A stretch of 22,362 nucleotides of DNA. It comes from PNKC01 sp039917655 (GTDB lineage: Bacteria > Chloroflexota > Dehalococcoidia > Tepidiformales > Tepidiformaceae). Location: NCBI GenBank assembly GCA_039917655.1, contig JBDSJC010000057.1, forward strand, positions 1-22,362, read 5' to 3'. Below are positions 20,611-22,362 of this stretch, piece by piece. Position numbers and translations under genes: made by a program. A model generated the notes under the pieces. That model was given only the letters and a program-made list of their open reading frames with translations, ran no database searches and was not told where the DNA came from. The number at the start of each line of letters is the position of its first letter. Within the stretch, counting starts at the first letter, position 1.

Positions 20611-21528
20611 ATGCTCCGCGTTCACCTCGATACCGACATCGGCGGGGATACCGATGACCTTTGCGCACTGGCCATGCTGCTCGGCAGCCCGGAGGTCCAA
20701 CTGGTTGGCGTGACAACGGTGACTGACACCGAAGGCCGTAGGCTGGCGTTTGTTCGCCACGCACTCGAACTCGCCCGGCAAACCGATGTGCCGGTGGCGT
20801 CGGGAGCGTTCGGCTTCCTGGATGTTTCGAGCAAAGCAGAGCCACAGGACGCACGCTACTGGCCACGCTTGCAGCAACTCCCGGCCAGCAAACCGGGCGA
20901 AGCAATCGACCTGCTGTACGCAAACGCCCAGTCCGGGGCGACAGTGATTGGAATCGGGCCGCTTACGAACCTCGCCATCCTCGAAACGCTACGGCCGGGC
21001 GCATTCAAGAACGCAAACGTGGTGATCATGGGCGGCCATCTTGGCGAACCGCCGGAGACCGGCCTGCCGCAGTACGGCCCGGAGGTGGACTACAACATCC
21101 AGACAGACCGCCGCGCGGCAATGATCGTCTTTGAGCGGGTCAATCCGTTGATCGTCCCGCTCGCCGTGACGCTCAAGGTCTGTCTGCGCCGGTCTGACCT
21201 GACAGCGCTCGAAGCCGGCGGCCCACTTGCAAAACTGCTTGCGCTCCAGGCTGAGCTGCATTGCGCCGACAACAAGATGGCTCGGCTGGGCGCAGCCAAC
21301 GCCGCCGTCCCGGATGACATCCTGAACTTCCAGTACGACTCGCTCGCCTGCGCCGCCGCGTTGCAGTGGGACTGCCTGACGGTCAAAGAGATGCCTCTAA
21401 CCGCCGGGAAGTCGGAGAGTTACGTCGTGTTGAATCGCGACCCCGCGGGACTCATGCGCCGCGTCGTCACGGATGTCGATGCCGACCGCTTCTCGACGCG
21501 TTGGCAGGAGTCAGTCTCCCGGCTTTAG
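20611..21528 (+). CDS. Inosine-uridine-type nucleoside hydrolase
   Basis: These enzymes cleave the N-glycosidic bond of ribonucleosides for salvage, using a calcium-bound Asp cluster. The 305-residue protein starts VHLDTDIGGDTDDLCALAML (Asp7, Asp9, Asp13, Asp15, Asp16) and has AQSGATVIGIGPLTNLAI, NVVIMGG, VDYNIQTDRRAAMIVFE (substrate-binding Asn) and NFQYDSLACAAAL (the C-terminal Ca-binding Asp). The length is normal. Base specificity cannot be read off. The start at 20611 lacks a strong ribosome binding site. Its stop overlaps the convergent AAA-ATPase stop by 4 bases. Confidence 0.93.
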   Translation: MLRVHLDTDIGGDTDDLCALAMLLGSPEVQLVGVTTVTDTEGRRLAFVRHALELARQTDVPVASGAFGFLDVSSKAEPQDARYWPRLQQLPASKPGEAIDLLYANAQSGATVIGIGPLTNLAILETLRPGAFKNANVVIMGGHLGEPPETGLPQYGPEVDYNIQTDRRAAMIVFERVNPLIVPLAVTLKVCLRRSDLTALEAGGPLAKLLALQAELHCADNKMARLGAANAAVPDDILNFQYDSLACAAALQWDCLTVKEMPLTAGKSESYVVLNRDPAGLMRRVVTDVDADRFSTRWQESVSRL

Positions 21529-22362
21529 CCCTGTGTTTCCGGCCGCGGCTGTTGGCTCGGCAAACTGCTGACGGGGCCGGGATCGACCGCAAAGTACACT
21601 TCACAGGCGCGCCGGGTGGCGGCGGGCTCAAGCACCGGGGGACGCTTCACAAAGCGCGACTCTTCGATGATCAGCTGGAGTACGTCACGCGGGTGGCAGC
21701 TGCGGAAGTTGCCCTGGCTTGCGCGGTGCACCATCTCGACGGCGATGTCGATATTCGGCTGGCTGGCCTCAACGCCCATCGCATCGGCAAAGCGCCGGAA
21801 GATCTCGGACATCTGCGCCACGGTCGGCTCAGGAATGCGAATCTTGTAAGGGATTCGCCGCAGGTGCGCCTCTTCCAGCATCGTCTTCGGCTCAAGGTTC
21901 GTGCTGAAGACGATGGTCGATCGGAAAGGGAACGTGATCCGTTCGCCGGTAACCAGGGCCATCGTGTCCTCGCCGCGTTCCAGGGCTGCGATCCAGCGGT
22001 TGAGGAGCGCGTGGGGCGATACCTGCTGTCGCCCAAAGTCGTCGATCGCCAGCAGGCCACCGTGCGCCTTCACGTGCGCGGGCGCCTGGTGATAGCCGAG
22101 CGCAGGGTCGTAGGCCAGGTCCAGGTCTTCGTGCCGAAGTTCGCCGCCGACAAAGACGAACGGCCGCTTGATGCGCAGCCACCGCCGGTCAGACGCCGAG
22201 GAAACGTCCGCCGCATCGTCGCTCTCCACCGGCGTGTGCACCAGGTCGTCGTACAGGCGGATGATGTGCCCACTCACGTAAACCGCAACCGGGAGCACTG
22301 TCACCCCCTGGATTGCTTCGCTGGTCAACTCAAGGATGGTCGTCTTGCCGTTGCCTGGGGCC
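21525..22362 (-). CDS. MoxR/AAA-type ATPase (5' end beyond the window)
   Basis: The gene is read from the right edge and its true start lies outside; the visible 278 residues begin inside Walker A, APGNGKTT (first codon at 22359-22361). Further on are VSGHIIRLYDDL, the conserved RHEDLDLAYDPALGYHQAPA, Walker B GGLLAIDDFGRQ, and a sensor-1-like STIVFSTNLEP, followed by the lid: RIPYKIRIPEPTVAQMSEIF. The order matches MoxR-like/predicted-chaperone AAA ATPases. It probably remodels or regulates a partner; the adjacent gene beyond the edge would help. A TTG at 22328 is not the true start, because the Walker A motif lies before it. Confidence 0.87.
   Translation of the reverse strand, partial: APGNGKTTILELTSEAIQGVTVLPVAVYVSGHIIRLYDDLVHTPVESDDAADVSSASDRRWLRIKRPFVFVGGELRHEDLDLAYDPALGYHQAPAHVKAHGGLLAIDDFGRQQVSPHALLNRWIAALERGEDTMALVTGERITFPFRSTIVFSTNLEPKTMLEEAHLRRIPYKIRIPEPTVAQMSEIFRRFADAMGVEASQPNIDIAVEMVHRASQGNFRSCHPRDVLQLIIEESRFVKRPPVLEPAATRRACEVYFAVDPGPVSSLPSQQPRPETQG

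Noticed and set aside
1..22362. CRISPR array, tRNA, rRNA, insertion sequence or phage genes
   Set aside because: No regular spaced repeats, cloverleaf-like segments, transposase or phage motifs were found by eye; the window looks like ordinary chromosome.

Overview
The window is GC-rich bacterial chromosome, densely packed, with many GTG and TTG starts and many genes that abut or overlap by 1-4 bases. The gene content (a coenzyme F420 ligase and an F420:NADP reductase, a DUF1385 protein directly after rpmE, a Y-family polymerase-like ImuB followed by a DUF6504 protein, two VapBC pairs, and a threonine/proline-rich surface protein with a sortase-like tail) best fits a Chloroflexota bacterium, perhaps of the Dehalococcoidia type. 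That is an inference from gene content, because no rRNA is present. I see no CRISPR array, insertion sequence, tRNA or prophage.

Layout. 1-2080 (+): the tail of a membrane protein, then purC and purS (purine synthesis), then a soluble BtuF-like binding protein, all touching or overlapping. 2142-3479 (+): a shortened 3-methyladenine glycosylase-like gene, a 54-codon gene and a membrane-anchored conserved gene whose C-terminus resembles that small protein. 3511-4730 (+): a strong inverted repeat, msrA, and a small protein combining a ParB-N-terminus-like motif with a DUF4177-like domain. 4863-6059 (+): a large exported, cysteine-repeat, Thr/Pro-rich protein converging on a cysteine desulfurase (-), which is divergent from an IscA/HesB-type protein (+) ending in a clear terminator. 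7970-8905 (-): a duplicated alpha-beta-barrel protein and a small helical protein. 9060-10841 (+): a WYL regulator and a VapBC-like pair whose toxin has lost its first catalytic Asp. 10912-13133 (-): a tight F420 operon, npdG, alpha/beta hydrolase, cofE. 13495-17432 (+): ftsH, then rplU-rpmA-rpmE, a terminator, and a DUF1385 membrane protein. 17479-18986 (-): vapB, vapC and a conserved protein of unknown function. 19089-20575 (+): ImuB-like protein preceded by a GAAC-N4-GTTC SOS-box-like palindrome, then DUF6504. 20611-21528 (+): a nucleoside hydrolase, converging on a MoxR-like AAA ATPase that runs off the right edge (-).

How it fits together. Most of the window is housekeeping (purine synthesis, ribosomal proteins, FtsH, Fe-S assembly, repair of oxidised protein and damaged DNA). 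The most interesting observations are the SOS-box-like site in front of a polymerase-like gene without catalytic acidic residues, the F420 operon carrying an unassigned hydrolase, the ParB-motif/DUF4177 fusion, the perfect 13-bp dyad centred on the predicted rplU -10 box, and the small gene sharing its C-terminal motif with its neighbour. I did not find a large, obviously new multi-gene system.
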